Shown: positions 27,243 to 37,410 of the stretch, piece after piece
How the letters are laid out: each line of letters starts with the position of its first letter
How positions within the stretch are numbered: the stretch's first letter is position 1
NCBI RefSeq assembly: GCF_030019515.1
Contig: NZ_JASEEQ010000014.1
Location: forward strand, 62,001 to 126,000
Length of the DNA: 64,000 bases
Reading direction: 5' to 3'
Source: Nocardioides sp.
GTDB taxonomy: Bacteria; Actinomycetota; Actinomycetes; Propionibacteriales; Nocardioidaceae
Notes under the pieces: model-generated
What the model was told of the DNA's origin: nothing
Seen by the model: only the letters and a program-made list of their open reading frames with translations
Database searches by the model: none
Program-made: the position numbers and the translations under genes

Positions 27243-28330
27243 TTGATCCCTGCCTGGACGCACGCATCCGCGTACTCCGCGGTGCAGATGTCCTCAGCCG
27301 TCCAGTACCCGTCGGCGACGACGGTCTTGGCCATGTTGTCCCTGGTGACGGCGACCGGGGTGAACAGCACCGAGGGCACCTGCTCGAACCCGTTGTCGAC
27401 GTCGGTGAACTCCAGGTCAGCGGGTGCCTCCTCGCCGCGCAGGAGAGCGACCGCGAGCTGGACGGCAGCCATGCTCTGTTGCTTGATGGACCGGTACACG
27501 GTCATGCCCTGCGTGCCCACGAGGATCCGCTGGAGTCCGGCGACTTCAGCATCCTGGCCGGTCACGGGCGGAAGGGGGTCGACACCCGCGGCGACCATGG
27601 CAGCGATGGCGCCGCCGGCCGTGCCGTCATTGGCCGCATAGACGCCACCGATCGAGTTCGCCCCGAGTGCGGTGATGGCCTGCTCCATCTCACGCTGGGC
27701 CTTGTCCGGGCTCCAGTCAGGGGTGTCGTACTCGCGACCGATCATCAGGTCACTCGCGTCGATCTCCTGGTGAGCGCCGCTCTTGAACAACCCTGCGTTG
27801 TTGTCGGTGGGCGAGCCGTTGATCATCACGATGGTGGAGCCGGGCTCGGTGTTGTCCACCAGCCACTTCCCCTGGAGGGCGCCGACCGCCTCGTTGTCGA
27901 ACGACACGTAGTAGTCGATGTCGGCGTCGAGGATCAGGCGGTCATAGGCGATGACCGGCACGTTGCGGCTGTGCGCCTGTGCAGCGATCGCAGCTGCTGA
28001 CTTGGAGTCCACCGGGTCGAGCACGATGACCTTCGCGCCGTTCACGAGGGCTGCCTCCGCCTGTTGCTGCTGCCGCTGGGCGTCCTGCTCGGCGTTGCTG
28101 TACAGGACCTCACAGTCGGGGCACAGCTGCTCCATGTTCTTGAAGAACCACGGCCGGTCCTGGGTCTCGTACTGGGCGGTCTTGGACTCCGGCAGGAGGA
28201 AGGCGATCTTCCCCGAGGAGCTCGACTGGTCCTGCGCGCTGGATGCGCCGTCACCTGACCCGCCGCACGCGCTCACGAGGAAGAGCGATGCTGCCGCCAG
28301 ACACACAGCTGTCATTCGGTTGCGCTTCAT
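27239..28330 (-). CDS. Sugar-binding lipoprotein (XylF/RbsB-like)
   Basis: The 363-aa type I periplasmic-binding-protein fold has a lipoprotein signal (LVSAC with Cys22) and a Ser-rich linker, then KIAFLLPESKTAQYETQDRPWF. Features such as DPVDSKSAAAIAAQAHSRNVPVIAYDR and YVSFDNEAVGALQG match the xylose/multiple-sugar binding group. A GGAG ribosome site precedes the ATG. It is the outside receptor of the importer encoded just downstream. The ligand is probably a monosaccharide or a sugar acid, in line with the upstream enzymes, but cannot be named. Confidence 0.9.
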   Translation of the reverse strand: MKRNRMTAVCLAAASLFLVSACGGSGDGASSAQDQSSSSGKIAFLLPESKTAQYETQDRPWFFKNMEQLCPDCEVLYSNAEQDAQRQQQQAEAALVNGAKVIVLDPVDSKSAAAIAAQAHSRNVPVIAYDRLILDADIDYYVSFDNEAVGALQGKWLVDNTEPGSTIVMINGSPTDNNAGLFKSGAHQEIDASDLMIGREYDTPDWSPDKAQREMEQAITALGANSIGGVYAANDGTAGGAIAAMVAAGVDPLPPVTGQDAEVAGLQRILVGTQGMTVYRSIKQQSMAAVQLAVALLRGEEAPADLEFTDVDNGFEQVPSVLFTPVAVTRDNMAKTVVADGYWTAEDICTAEYADACVQAGIK

Positions 28331-28385
28331 GGGTGTTCTCCGTTCGGTTTGGTGGTGCGGTGGTGTGGTCCGAGAGCGATTGGGT

Positions 28386-29156
28386 TCAGACACTGATCGA
28401 TGCCTTGGCCAGCACCCCGCCGTCGCAGACGAGGTGAGAGCCGGTGACGTAGCTCGATTCCTGCCCGAGGAGCCAGAGCACGGCTCGGGCCGGTTCCGTC
28501 GGGTCAGCGATGCGACCCAGCGGGATCTCGCGCTCGACCTGCTCGCGCATCACGTCACGGTCGGCCTGGGCGACGGCTGCCCACATCAGGGGCGTCTCGG
28601 TGGCGCCAGGAACCACGGCGTTCACCCGGATGCCGTGAGCGGCATAGTCGACCGCCAGGGAGCGGGTCAGCGCACTGACCCCACCCTTGGACGCCGCGTA
28701 GGCCGAGGCGCCACCTGCCGCGAAGCCGACGAAGGCAGCCGGCGAGGAGCACAGGACCAGCGCTCCTCGGGTGCGCGCCGCGACCATCCTGCGAAGCACA
28801 TCCCTGGCTGCGAGGAATGCGCCAGTCAGATTGACGTCGACGACATCACGCCAAACGTCCTCGGGCAGTTGGTGCGCGAGGCCACCACGGTCCACACCGG
28901 CGGCGGCGACGAGCCCCGTGATCGGCCCTGACGTTCGTTCCGCGGCGTCCAGCACCGTGCTCAGGGCAGTGCCGTCTGTGACGTCGCACGCGTACGCGTG
29001 CACATCCCCAGCCGTGGCTGCCTGCACCGTCTGCTGGGCGGCTGCGTGGTCCCTGTCGAGCACCGACACCCGAACCCCGGCAGCGGCGGCGAGGACCGCG
29101 GTGGCGCGCCCGATGCCGGAACCGCCCCCCGTGACCGCGATGTGCTGGTCGGCCAT
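28386..29156 (-). CDS. Short-chain dehydrogenase/reductase in sugar-acid operon
   Basis: The 256-aa classical SDR has cofactor motif TGGGSGIG at 9-16, the acidic D33/D35 region after strand 2 that suggests NAD preference, and catalytic Ser137/138, Tyr153 and Lys157 (YAASK). The ATG overlaps the aldolase stop by one base (TGATG). The open frame extends upstream to 29510 but that part is a shadow of the aldolase. It probably oxidises the imported sugar to a lactone, or interconverts a keto-sugar acid. There is a 55-bp gap to the binding-protein gene. Confidence 0.88.
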   Translation of the reverse strand: MADQHIAVTGGGSGIGRATAVLAAAAGVRVSVLDRDHAAAQQTVQAATAGDVHAYACDVTDGTALSTVLDAAERTSGPITGLVAAAGVDRGGLAHQLPEDVWRDVVDVNLTGAFLAARDVLRRMVAARTRGALVLCSSPAAFVGFAAGGASAYAASKGGVSALTRSLAVDYAAHGIRVNAVVPGATETPLMWAAVAQADRDVMREQVEREIPLGRIADPTEPARAVLWLLGQESSYVTGSHLVCDGGVLAKASISV

Positions 29157-29818
29157 CAGATCCCTCCTTGCGTGAAAGCGGCTCTCGCCGCGACGGCGCT
29201 TGTGACGACTGCTCGAGCACGATCCAGAAGCGCGACTCGATCGGCATCGGACCTGAGGACGCGTGGGCTCAAGCTGCCCCCGATGCCAACGGCAAGCGCT
29301 CCCGCAGCGATCCAGGCGGGGGCATCGACAGCGTCGATGCCCCCGGTCGGAATCAATGCCGTATCGGGGAAGGGGCCATGCAGGGCGGACAAGTAGCCCG
29401 GCCCCATCGCCGAGGCGGGGAAGACCTTCACGGCCTCTGCTCCACGGGAGACGGCTCCCATCAACTCGGTCGGCGTCAGCACCCCGGGGATGAAGGGGAC
29501 GGAGCCGCACCTGTCGAACAAGAGCTGCAGGTCGTCCGGCATCCCGGGCGAGACGAGGAACTGTGCTCCGGAGGCCAGCGCGGCGTCCGCCTGGGCCGCG
29601 TTCAAGACCGTGCCGGCGCCGACCAGCACACGTCCGTCCAGCTCGTGCACCAGCCTAGAGATGACCGTGTCGGCGGATGGAGTGGTGAACGTGATCTCCA
29701 GGGCGGTCACTCCTGCCTCGACCAGGAGCCGTGCGACCTCGACCGCATCGGATGCTGACCTCGAGCGGAGGACGGCGATGACGGCGGCTTGCCGCAGCTC
29801 GTCGAGAACGGGGTTCAT
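29156..29818 (-). CDS. KDPG/KHG-type aldolase
   Basis: The 220-aa class I aldolase of the Eda family cleaves 2-keto-3-deoxy-6-phospho-sugar acids to pyruvate and glyceraldehyde 3-phosphate. E41 in ALEITFTT and the Schiff-base K131 in EAVKVFPAS are both present, with GAGTVL at 67-72 and IPTGGI near residue 175. Length is normal. It lies 8 nt after the kinase gene, so the kinase product is its likely substrate. KDPG and KDPGal aldolases cannot be told apart by eye. Confidence 0.92.
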   Translation of the reverse strand: MNPVLDELRQAAVIAVLRSRSASDAVEVARLLVEAGVTALEITFTTPSADTVISRLVHELDGRVLVGAGTVLNAAQADAALASGAQFLVSPGMPDDLQLLFDRCGSVPFIPGVLTPTELMGAVSRGAEAVKVFPASAMGPGYLSALHGPFPDTALIPTGGIDAVDAPAWIAAGALAVGIGGSLSPRVLRSDADRVALLDRARAVVTSAVAARAAFTQGGI

Positions 29819-29826
29819 CGGCCGTC

Positions 29827-30786
29827 CTACCGCTCGGTCCGGGGAGCTGTGGCACCGAGCGCTGCCATCGCCTCGGGTTCAGTGGGGAACCCGTCGTGGT
29901 CTCCTACGACGGTGACCACGTGTGCCGCACAGAGCTCCGCCAGGCGCAAACACTGCAGAGTGGGCCAGCCGCGGAGATACCCGGAGAGGTAGCCGGCAAC
30001 GAAGGCGTCCCCGGCCCCCACCGGGTCCACCACCTGCAAAGGGCGGGCGACGATGGTCGTGACGCCGTCCTGGTCCACTGCATAGGCGCCGGATGCGTCG
30101 TGCACGACCAGAGCCTTCGCTCGCAAGGTGGCGAACCTGTCCACCGCGTCGCCGACGACGTCGATGCCGAGCAGCTCCTCAGCCTCCATCGCGGAGAAGA
30201 ACAACAGGTCGGCTGCGGAGACGAACGGCTCGAGGAACCCCATGGGCGGACGACCGCCGCAGAGCTGGTGCCGGATGTTGGCATCGAACGAGACAGTGAC
30301 GCCTCGGCGGGTCGCACGAGCGAGCAGCTCGTGCAGGAGCTCCTCGACACTGGCGGAGAGAGCCGGCGTGATCCCGGTCAGGTGCAGGATGCGGCCTGAC
30401 AGCAGGTAGTTGAAGTCGGCCCCCGCGATGTCCATCCTGGTCGCCGCCGAGTGACTGCGGTGGTACGAGACCCGGAGACCACGAAGACCCACGGTCTCCT
30501 TCACGTAGACCCCGGTGGCCGCGTCCGGGTCGGTGCGCACGCACTCGTCATGCACGGACTCTGCGCGCAGCACCGCCCGGATCGCCCGGCCGGCTGCGTC
30601 GTCACCGACCCGTCCAACCCAGCCGGCCCGGTGGCCCAGCCGCGAGAGCCCGATCGCCACGTTGAGCTCGGCTCCCCCGACAGCGAACGAGGCCGTGCCC
30701 CCGGGACGCAACGCGCCGTCGGGGACGGGCGCGAAGACACCGAGTGCCTCTCCGACGGTGACGAGGTCCATAGCCAGTTCAGACAT
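29827..30786 (-). CDS. PfkB-family sugar kinase, probable 2-keto-3-deoxy-sugar-acid kinase
   Basis: The protein is 319 aa from ATG 30786, or 314 aa from ATG 30771; the second fits the usual start VTVGEALG better, and no ribosome site decides between them. It belongs to the PfkB/ribokinase family: an N-terminal VGGAELNVAIGLSRLG substrate loop, and DPVGAGDAFVAGYL with the catalytic Asp near the C-terminus. Placed between a sugar-acid dehydratase and a KDPG-type aldolase, it is best read as 2-keto-3-deoxygluconate (or -galactonate) kinase. The first ATG overlaps the dehydratase stop by 8 nt. Confidence 0.88.
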   Translation of the reverse strand: MSELAMDLVTVGEALGVFAPVPDGALRPGGTASFAVGGAELNVAIGLSRLGHRAGWVGRVGDDAAGRAIRAVLRAESVHDECVRTDPDAATGVYVKETVGLRGLRVSYHRSHSAATRMDIAGADFNYLLSGRILHLTGITPALSASVEELLHELLARATRRGVTVSFDANIRHQLCGGRPPMGFLEPFVSAADLLFFSAMEAEELLGIDVVGDAVDRFATLRAKALVVHDASGAYAVDQDGVTTIVARPLQVVDPVGAGDAFVAGYLSGYLRGWPTLQCLRLAELCAAHVVTVVGDHDGFPTEPEAMAALGATAPRTER

Positions 30787-31915
30787 CGAACAACGACGCG
30801 CCATCGGTGTAGCGATCCAGGGCATCGCCGTCGAGGCTGACGCCGAGACCCGGAACGTCAGGGATCTCGAGCATGCCGTCCTGGTCGAGCTTGAGATCTG
30901 CCTGTCCGAGCTCGTCGATGTACGCAGAGCCCGTCCGGTACTCGACCAGGTCGGTGGCGGGGATCGCCGAGGCGAGCTGGAGGTCGGCCGCAAGACCGAC
31001 CACGGTGTTCCAGCCGTGTGGGATCAGCTTGACGCCGTACTCCTGCGCGACCCACGCGATCCGCCGCGCCTCACTCAGGCCACCGACCTTGGTGACATCC
31101 GGCTGCACGATGTCCCAGGCACGGGCTTGGAGGTAGGGAGTGAAGCTCTGACGACGAGTCAGCGTCTCGCCGCCGGAGATGTGCACGGGAGAGGAGTCGC
31201 GCAACTTGACGAAGTCCTCCAGCGCATCCGCGACCAGAGCCTCCTCGAACCAGGCCACCGCGTACTGATCCAGCATGGCGGCAGTACGAAGGGCCCACTT
31301 GTAGTCGCCGGCCCAGTGGGCGTCGCTGCCACCGGCATCGACAGCCAGCAGGGCGTCCGCGCCCACCGTCTCCCGCGCGGCCCTGACGATCTGCTCGTCG
31401 GTCTGCGCATCAACCCGCCCGAAGGGGCCCCACCCGATCTTGTAGGCCCGGAAGCCGGCTTCGCGCAGCGCCTCCAGCTCGGCGCACATGCGAACGGGCT
31501 CGTCCATCAGCACCGACGCGTAGGGCATGACCCGATCGCGGTAGCGACCGCCCAGGAGCCGGCCCACCGGCTGACCGGTGACCTGCCCGAGGATGTCCCA
31601 CAACGCGGTGTCGATGCCGCTGATGGCGTGGGTGATGGCCCCACCTCGGCCCAGCCAGAAGGTGTTCTGGTGGAGCTTCTCCGTGACCCGCTCGGGTTCG
31701 AGCGCGCTCTCGCCCACGAGAAGCGGCGAGATGACGTCGAGCGCCGCCCGTACCAGGTTCTCGCTCGTGAAGACGCTGCCGAGACCGACGACGGCCTCGT
31801 CCGTGTGGACCGCGACGAGGGTGTGCACGACATCGTTCGGCGTCAGCTCCTCGGTCCATCCCCCCAGGGGAGTCGCCCCCCGCAGACCGGCCGTTCGAAC
31901 CTCACGGATCTTCAT
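30779..31915 (-). CDS. Enolase-superfamily (mandelate racemase/muconate cyclase-like) dehydratase
   Basis: The 378-aa protein has an N-terminal capping domain (about 1-125) and a TIM barrel. Metal-ligand motifs in order are AVDAGG (Asp), WFEEAL (Glu) and SGGETL (Glu), and IPHGWN holds a His that can act as base. After barrel strand 2 it has YKIGWGPFG, so only the first Lys of the usual KxK is present. This suggests dehydration of an aldonate or aldarate with His as main base, rather than 1,1-proton-transfer racemisation. Candidate substrates include galactonate, fuconate or a similar acid; specificity is not determinable here. The ATG at 31915 is the first gene of the operon. Confidence 0.85.
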   Translation of the reverse strand: MKIREVRTAGLRGATPLGGWTEELTPNDVVHTLVAVHTDEAVVGLGSVFTSENLVRAALDVISPLLVGESALEPERVTEKLHQNTFWLGRGGAITHAISGIDTALWDILGQVTGQPVGRLLGGRYRDRVMPYASVLMDEPVRMCAELEALREAGFRAYKIGWGPFGRVDAQTDEQIVRAARETVGADALLAVDAGGSDAHWAGDYKWALRTAAMLDQYAVAWFEEALVADALEDFVKLRDSSPVHISGGETLTRRQSFTPYLQARAWDIVQPDVTKVGGLSEARRIAWVAQEYGVKLIPHGWNTVVGLAADLQLASAIPATDLVEYRTGSAYIDELGQADLKLDQDGMLEIPDVPGLGVSLDGDALDRYTDGASLFDV

Positions 31916-31943
31916 AACCCTCGCTTCCAAAAGATGTGCCCGG

Positions 31944-31998
31944 AACCTATCGTCGATTGTTGACAATCGTCAATGGGTATAGTGGAAGAAGTTTCCAC
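31944..31998. promoter_or_regulatory. Divergent promoter with probable GntR operator
   Basis: For the operon (minus strand): -35 TTGACG (31973-31968), 18-nt spacer, -10 TAGGTT (31949-31944), about 20-30 nt from the ATG at 31915. The spacer contains the perfect inverted repeat CGATTGT-TG-ACAATCG (31954-31969), which also touches the -35. A repressor bound there would block the promoter. For gntR (plus strand): -10 TATAGT (31978-31983). A second inverted repeat, GTGGAA-N5-TTCCAC (31982-31998), follows. The pattern fits FadR/FCD-type GntR operators and autoregulation. Confidence 0.6.
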
Positions 31999-32015
31999 CG
32001 TCGAAAGCAGGCCCT

Positions 32016-32660
32016 GTGCGCGCTCCTCTCCCTCGGATCAATGGCGACTCGAGACGCCATCAGGCGGCGCAGATCCTGCGCGAGGCGATCGTGACCGGGC
32101 AGCTGAAACCCGGCGACCGGCTACGCGAGCTCGAGCTCTCCGAGCAGCTTCAGGTCAGTCGCGGCCCACTGCGCGAAGCACTTCGACAGCTCGAGCAGGA
32201 AGGCTTGCTCATCTCCTACCCCTACCGCGGGACCGAAGTCCTCGGCGTCACGCAGGAGGAGATCGAGGAGATCCTCATCCCGATCCGGATGACGTTGGAG
32301 AGGTTCGCGGTCAGGCATGCATTGCCGACCATGGGCGAGGAAGAGCTCGCGGACCTGGAAGGCATCGTGGACGACATGCGTCGCGCTGCGTCCGACGGTG
32401 ATGGCCGTGCCCTCAGCGACGCCGACATCCAGTTCCACGACCGGATCATCGAGCAGGCCGATCAGCCGCACTGCCGACAGATCTGGGACATGATCCAGCC
32501 CCGTGTGTGGGCCTATTTCCGTCGTGATGCCGACACACACGCGTCGTTGGACGAGGTGGTCGCGCAGCATGAGAAGTACCTCGAAGCGCTGCGCACCGGC
32601 GACCTCGAGACGGCACTGGCAGCGGTCGACCAGCACCTCACCGACATCCCCGGTTCTTGA
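32016..32660 (+). CDS. GntR-family (FCD domain) transcriptional regulator
   Basis: The 214-aa protein has an N-terminal winged helix (about 12-75; LRELELSEQLQVSRGPLREALRQLEQEGLL) and an all-helical FCD ligand domain. Residues that bind a metal in FCD proteins (D/H in ADIQFHDRII, His later in VVAQHEKYL) are present, suggesting an organic acid ligand. Start is GTG 32016. It is divergent from the dehydratase-kinase-aldolase operon and probably represses it until a pathway acid, such as a 2-keto-3-deoxy acid, binds (inference). Confidence 0.9.
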   Translation: MRAPLPRINGDSRRHQAAQILREAIVTGQLKPGDRLRELELSEQLQVSRGPLREALRQLEQEGLLISYPYRGTEVLGVTQEEIEEILIPIRMTLERFAVRHALPTMGEEELADLEGIVDDMRRAASDGDGRALSDADIQFHDRIIEQADQPHCRQIWDMIQPRVWAYFRRDADTHASLDEVVAQHEKYLEALRTGDLETALAAVDQHLTDIPGS

Positions 32661-32693
32661 CGTCGACGACGGGGCAGCCGGTGGTGGCTCCGT

Positions 32694-33207
32694 TCAGGGG
32701 GTGGCCGTGACCTCGGACTGCACGATCGCGACCTCGCCGCTGGCCGGCACGCAGGGCTCGCCGGCGAAGGTGCCGGCGGGGCCGAAGCCTCCGCTCGTCG
32801 AGATCTGGTCGCCGTCGTGGGCGACCACGTTGCCGTCGGAGTCGAGCAGGGTGAGCCGGTCACCTTCGCGGGTGGCCTGGTAGCCCGCCGGCCAGACCGC
32901 CCACACCTTCCCGGGGTCGGCGCCGTCCTGGCCGGCCTCGAGGTAGACGCAGCGCTGGTCGTCGAGCCGCAGCACGCCCTGGATCAGGGCGTCGCCGCCG
33001 CCCGACGCCGGCGCCCAGCCGGAGGTCGGCAGCCGGACCGTGACGCCGCTGCCCGCCCCGTCACCGGACGAGACCAGCGCGACGATGCCGAACCCGATCG
33101 CCGCGATCACGAACGGCACCACCGCGGCGATCGCGTAGCCGCGATTGCTCAGCGCCTGCGGGCGGGACCAGCGGTCGTAGGGCTGGTCCCGCTCGTCGGG
33201 CGTCGGG

Positions 33208-33215
<8 letters not shown>
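32694..33215 (-). CDS. Single-pass membrane protein of unknown function
   Basis: The 173-aa protein has a short acidic N-terminus (ADPTPDERDQPYDRW), one membrane helix at about residues 27-47, and a beta-rich outside domain of about 120 residues with two Cys (RCVYL and GEPCVP). I do not recognise a family. Start is TTG at 33215, eight bases before the icd stop, with GAGG upstream; no better start is available and the long upstream frame lies inside icd. It is likely cotranscribed with icd. Confidence 0.6.
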
Positions 33216-35421
<2,206 letters not shown>

Positions 35422-35452
35422 GCGCGACGACTCCTGAAGCTCGAGAAAGTTC

Positions 35453-35467
35453 CTTGACGTCAAGATA
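35453..35467 (-). promoter_or_regulatory. Palindrome and -10-like element upstream of icd
   Basis: CTTGACGTCAAG (35453-35464) is a perfect 12-bp palindrome, 31 bp upstream of the icd ATG. It overlaps TATCTT (35467-35462), a fair -10 on the minus strand. A regulator bound there could control icd; none is identified. Confidence 0.35.
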
Positions 35468-35570
35468 CCTGACAGGTCCGCTGGAGCCACCTTCGCACCG
35501 GCTCTCGAGGCGGGTCCAGCCGGGTCCGCTCCTGAGTAGAGTGCTGTCGCCGCGTCCGCGGGGGACGCGC

Positions 35571-35610
35571 GCGCGAGCCCGCGCGAGCCCGAGCAAGCCC
35601 AAGCAAGGGA
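35571..35610 (+). repeat. Four 10-bp tandem repeats in the aquaporin leader
   Basis: GCGCGAGCCC occurs twice exactly (35571-35590), followed by two degenerate units (GAGCAAGCCC, AAGCAAGGGA) that run into the ribosome site. A TAGAGT hexamer (35537-35542) upstream could be a -10 element. Confidence 0.5.
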
Positions 35611-35618
35611 GCACGACC

Positions 35619-36674
35619 GTGTCCGAGTCCGTCCAACCCTCCGGCGCCGAGCCGGGGGCCGCAGCCGCTCCGACCCTGAGGCAGCAGCTCGCCGCCGAGG
35701 TGATCGGGACGTTCGTGCTGGTGTTCTTCGGCTGCGGCTCGATCGTCTACGCGAGCGAGGCCGACGCGACCATCACCGTCACCACGGTCGGCCTGACCTT
35801 CGGCCTGGCGGTGATGGTGATGATCTACGCGTTCGGCCGGATCAGCGGGGGCCACTTCAACCCGGCGGTGTCGGTGGGCGCGGCCGTGGGCGGCCGGATG
35901 TCGTGGACCCGCGCCGGCTGGTACGTGCTCGCCCAGCTGGTGGGCGCGGTCCTCGCGGCCCTCATCCTCTTCCTGCTGCTGCACGGCTTCGACGGCTTCG
36001 ACCCCGAGCGCAACATGGGCCAGAACTTCTTCGGCGACCAGGGCAGCGGCTACGCCTGGTGGGCGGCGTTCGTCCTCGAGGCGCTGCTGAGCGCCGTCTT
36101 CGTGGGCGTCATCCTCGCGGTCACCGACGAGCGCAACGAGCACCCGGCCCTCGCCCCGCTCACCATCGGCCTGACCCTCGCCGCCATCCACTTCGTGGCG
36201 ATCCCGGCGACCGGCACCTCGGTCAACCCGGCCCGCTCGATCGGCCCGGCGCTGTTCGCCGGCCCGGACGCGATCACCCAGCTCTGGCTGTTCATCCTCG
36301 CCCCGACGCTCGGAGCCGCCATCGCCGGCTTCGGCTACCCGCTGCTCTTCGGCCGCGTCGGCGAGCCGGTCCCCGGGTCGGGCCTCATGCTCCGGCGGCC
36401 GCGCACCGCGGCGCAGGTGCCCGGCTACGCCGCGCCCGACCAGTACCAGCAGCAGTGGAACCAGGAGACCCCGTCGGCGTACGCCGCCCCGATCGTCCAG
36501 GACGGCTGGCAGTGGGACCCGGTCGGCCAGCAGTGGCACCCCGTCGGGCAGACGCCCGAGCAGTGGCGCGCCCAGCAGGCCGCCGAGGAGCAGGCCGCCC
36601 GGGCCGCGGAGCAGCCGGGGCCCGAGGACGAGCCGGGCGACGGCGGGACCCGGATCAGGCCGCCGGCGCAGTAG
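35619..36674 (+). CDS. Aquaporin (AqpZ-like) with long C-terminal tail
   Basis: The 351-aa protein is a MIP-family water channel with six helices within residues 22-245. NPA motifs are at 81-83 and 203-205. The expected aromatic/Arg filter residues F61, H191, T200 and R206 match those of E. coli AqpZ, so it should pass water rather than glycerol. Start is GTG 35619 with AAGGGAG 7 nt upstream. After the channel domain an extra tail of about 100 residues follows; it is rich in Gln, Trp and Pro (DGWQWDPVGQQWHPVG at 295-310) and then acidic. AqpZ normally ends near 235, so this tail is unusual. Confidence 0.88.
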   Translation: MSESVQPSGAEPGAAAAPTLRQQLAAEVIGTFVLVFFGCGSIVYASEADATITVTTVGLTFGLAVMVMIYAFGRISGGHFNPAVSVGAAVGGRMSWTRAGWYVLAQLVGAVLAALILFLLLHGFDGFDPERNMGQNFFGDQGSGYAWWAAFVLEALLSAVFVGVILAVTDERNEHPALAPLTIGLTLAAIHFVAIPATGTSVNPARSIGPALFAGPDAITQLWLFILAPTLGAAIAGFGYPLLFGRVGEPVPGSGLMLRRPRTAAQVPGYAAPDQYQQQWNQETPSAYAAPIVQDGWQWDPVGQQWHPVGQTPEQWRAQQAAEEQAARAAEQPGPEDEPGDGGTRIRPPAQ

Positions 36675-37338
36675 GTCCCTGCACCAGCCGCACGGTCCGG
36701 TAGCTGCTGGACACCTCACGAGCCTCCACCAGGCCGATGTCCCGGCCGTAGGAGAGCTCACCGGTGGCGCCGGGCTCGAGCGCGCTGTGCCGCTCGACGA
36801 GCAGGAGACCGTCGTACGACCCGGCGGCGACCTCGGCGCTCTCGTCGAGCGACGCCACGCGAGCCGTGTCCTCGACGACCCCGGGCCGGTAACCGGTCCG
36901 GTAGCCATCGCCCACCCGGGGCCGGGCCAGCATCGCGACGCCGGCCTCGGCGCCGTCCTCGCCCGCCCGCCAGCTGCCGGCGCGGCCGAACCACCACACG
37001 TTGCCGCGGTCGTCCTGGGCGAACCAGTCGGTCACCACGCCGGACGGCTCGGTCGTCACCCGGCTGGTCGTCGCGACGCCGGCGACCCGGGGGCCGGGCT
37101 CCACGGTCACCCGCATCCGGTGCGCGCCCGTCGCGTCGGTGACGGCGTAGACCCACGAGTCGCCGACCTCGAGCGGGAACCAGGGGTTGTCGACGGTCGC
37201 CACGAAGTCGTCGGGGTCCGGGGACGGGGTCGGGATCGTGAGCTCGTCCACGCCGGCCGGCGGGCTCGGCGCCGAGGCGGTGCCGCACCCCGCCAGGAGG
37301 GCGAGCGCGGCCGCCAGGAGGAGGGGCCGCACGGTCAT
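36655..37338 (-). CDS. Secreted lipoprotein of unknown function
   Basis: The 227-aa lipoprotein starts at ATG 37338 and has lipobox LLAGC (Cys18). A Pro/Ser linker is followed by NPWFPLEVGDSWVY, a motif found in a group of uncharacterised actinobacterial lipoproteins, then a beta-rich domain with WFAQDDRGNVWWFGR. It is divergent from mdh and its 3' end overlaps the aquaporin gene by 20 bp tail to tail. The function is unknown. Confidence 0.75.
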   Translation of the reverse strand: MTVRPLLLAAALALLAGCGTASAPSPPAGVDELTIPTPSPDPDDFVATVDNPWFPLEVGDSWVYAVTDATGAHRMRVTVEPGPRVAGVATTSRVTTEPSGVVTDWFAQDDRGNVWWFGRAGSWRAGEDGAEAGVAMLARPRVGDGYRTGYRPGVVEDTARVASLDESAEVAAGSYDGLLLVERHSALEPGATGELSYGRDIGLVEAREVSSSYRTVRLVQGPTAPAA

Positions 37339-37371
37339 GGACCCCAGCATCGCAGGGCGCGCGGCCGCTGC

Positions 37372-37377
37372 TAGCGT
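37372..37377 (+). promoter_or_regulatory. Candidate -10 element of mdh
   Basis: TAGCGT matches TANNNT and is the same hexamer seen upstream of sdhC. It lies 33 bp before the mdh GTG; AAGGAG is 6 nt before the start codon. Confidence 0.3.
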
Positions 37378-37410
37378 CGGGACGAGAAACCGTCGCGTGA
37401 AGGAGTCGTC

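Noticed and set aside
31960..31983. TTGACA at 31960-31965 as -35 of gntR
   Set aside because: The match is exact, but the spacer to TATAGT is only 12 nt, too short for a working promoter; it is better read as part of the operator.
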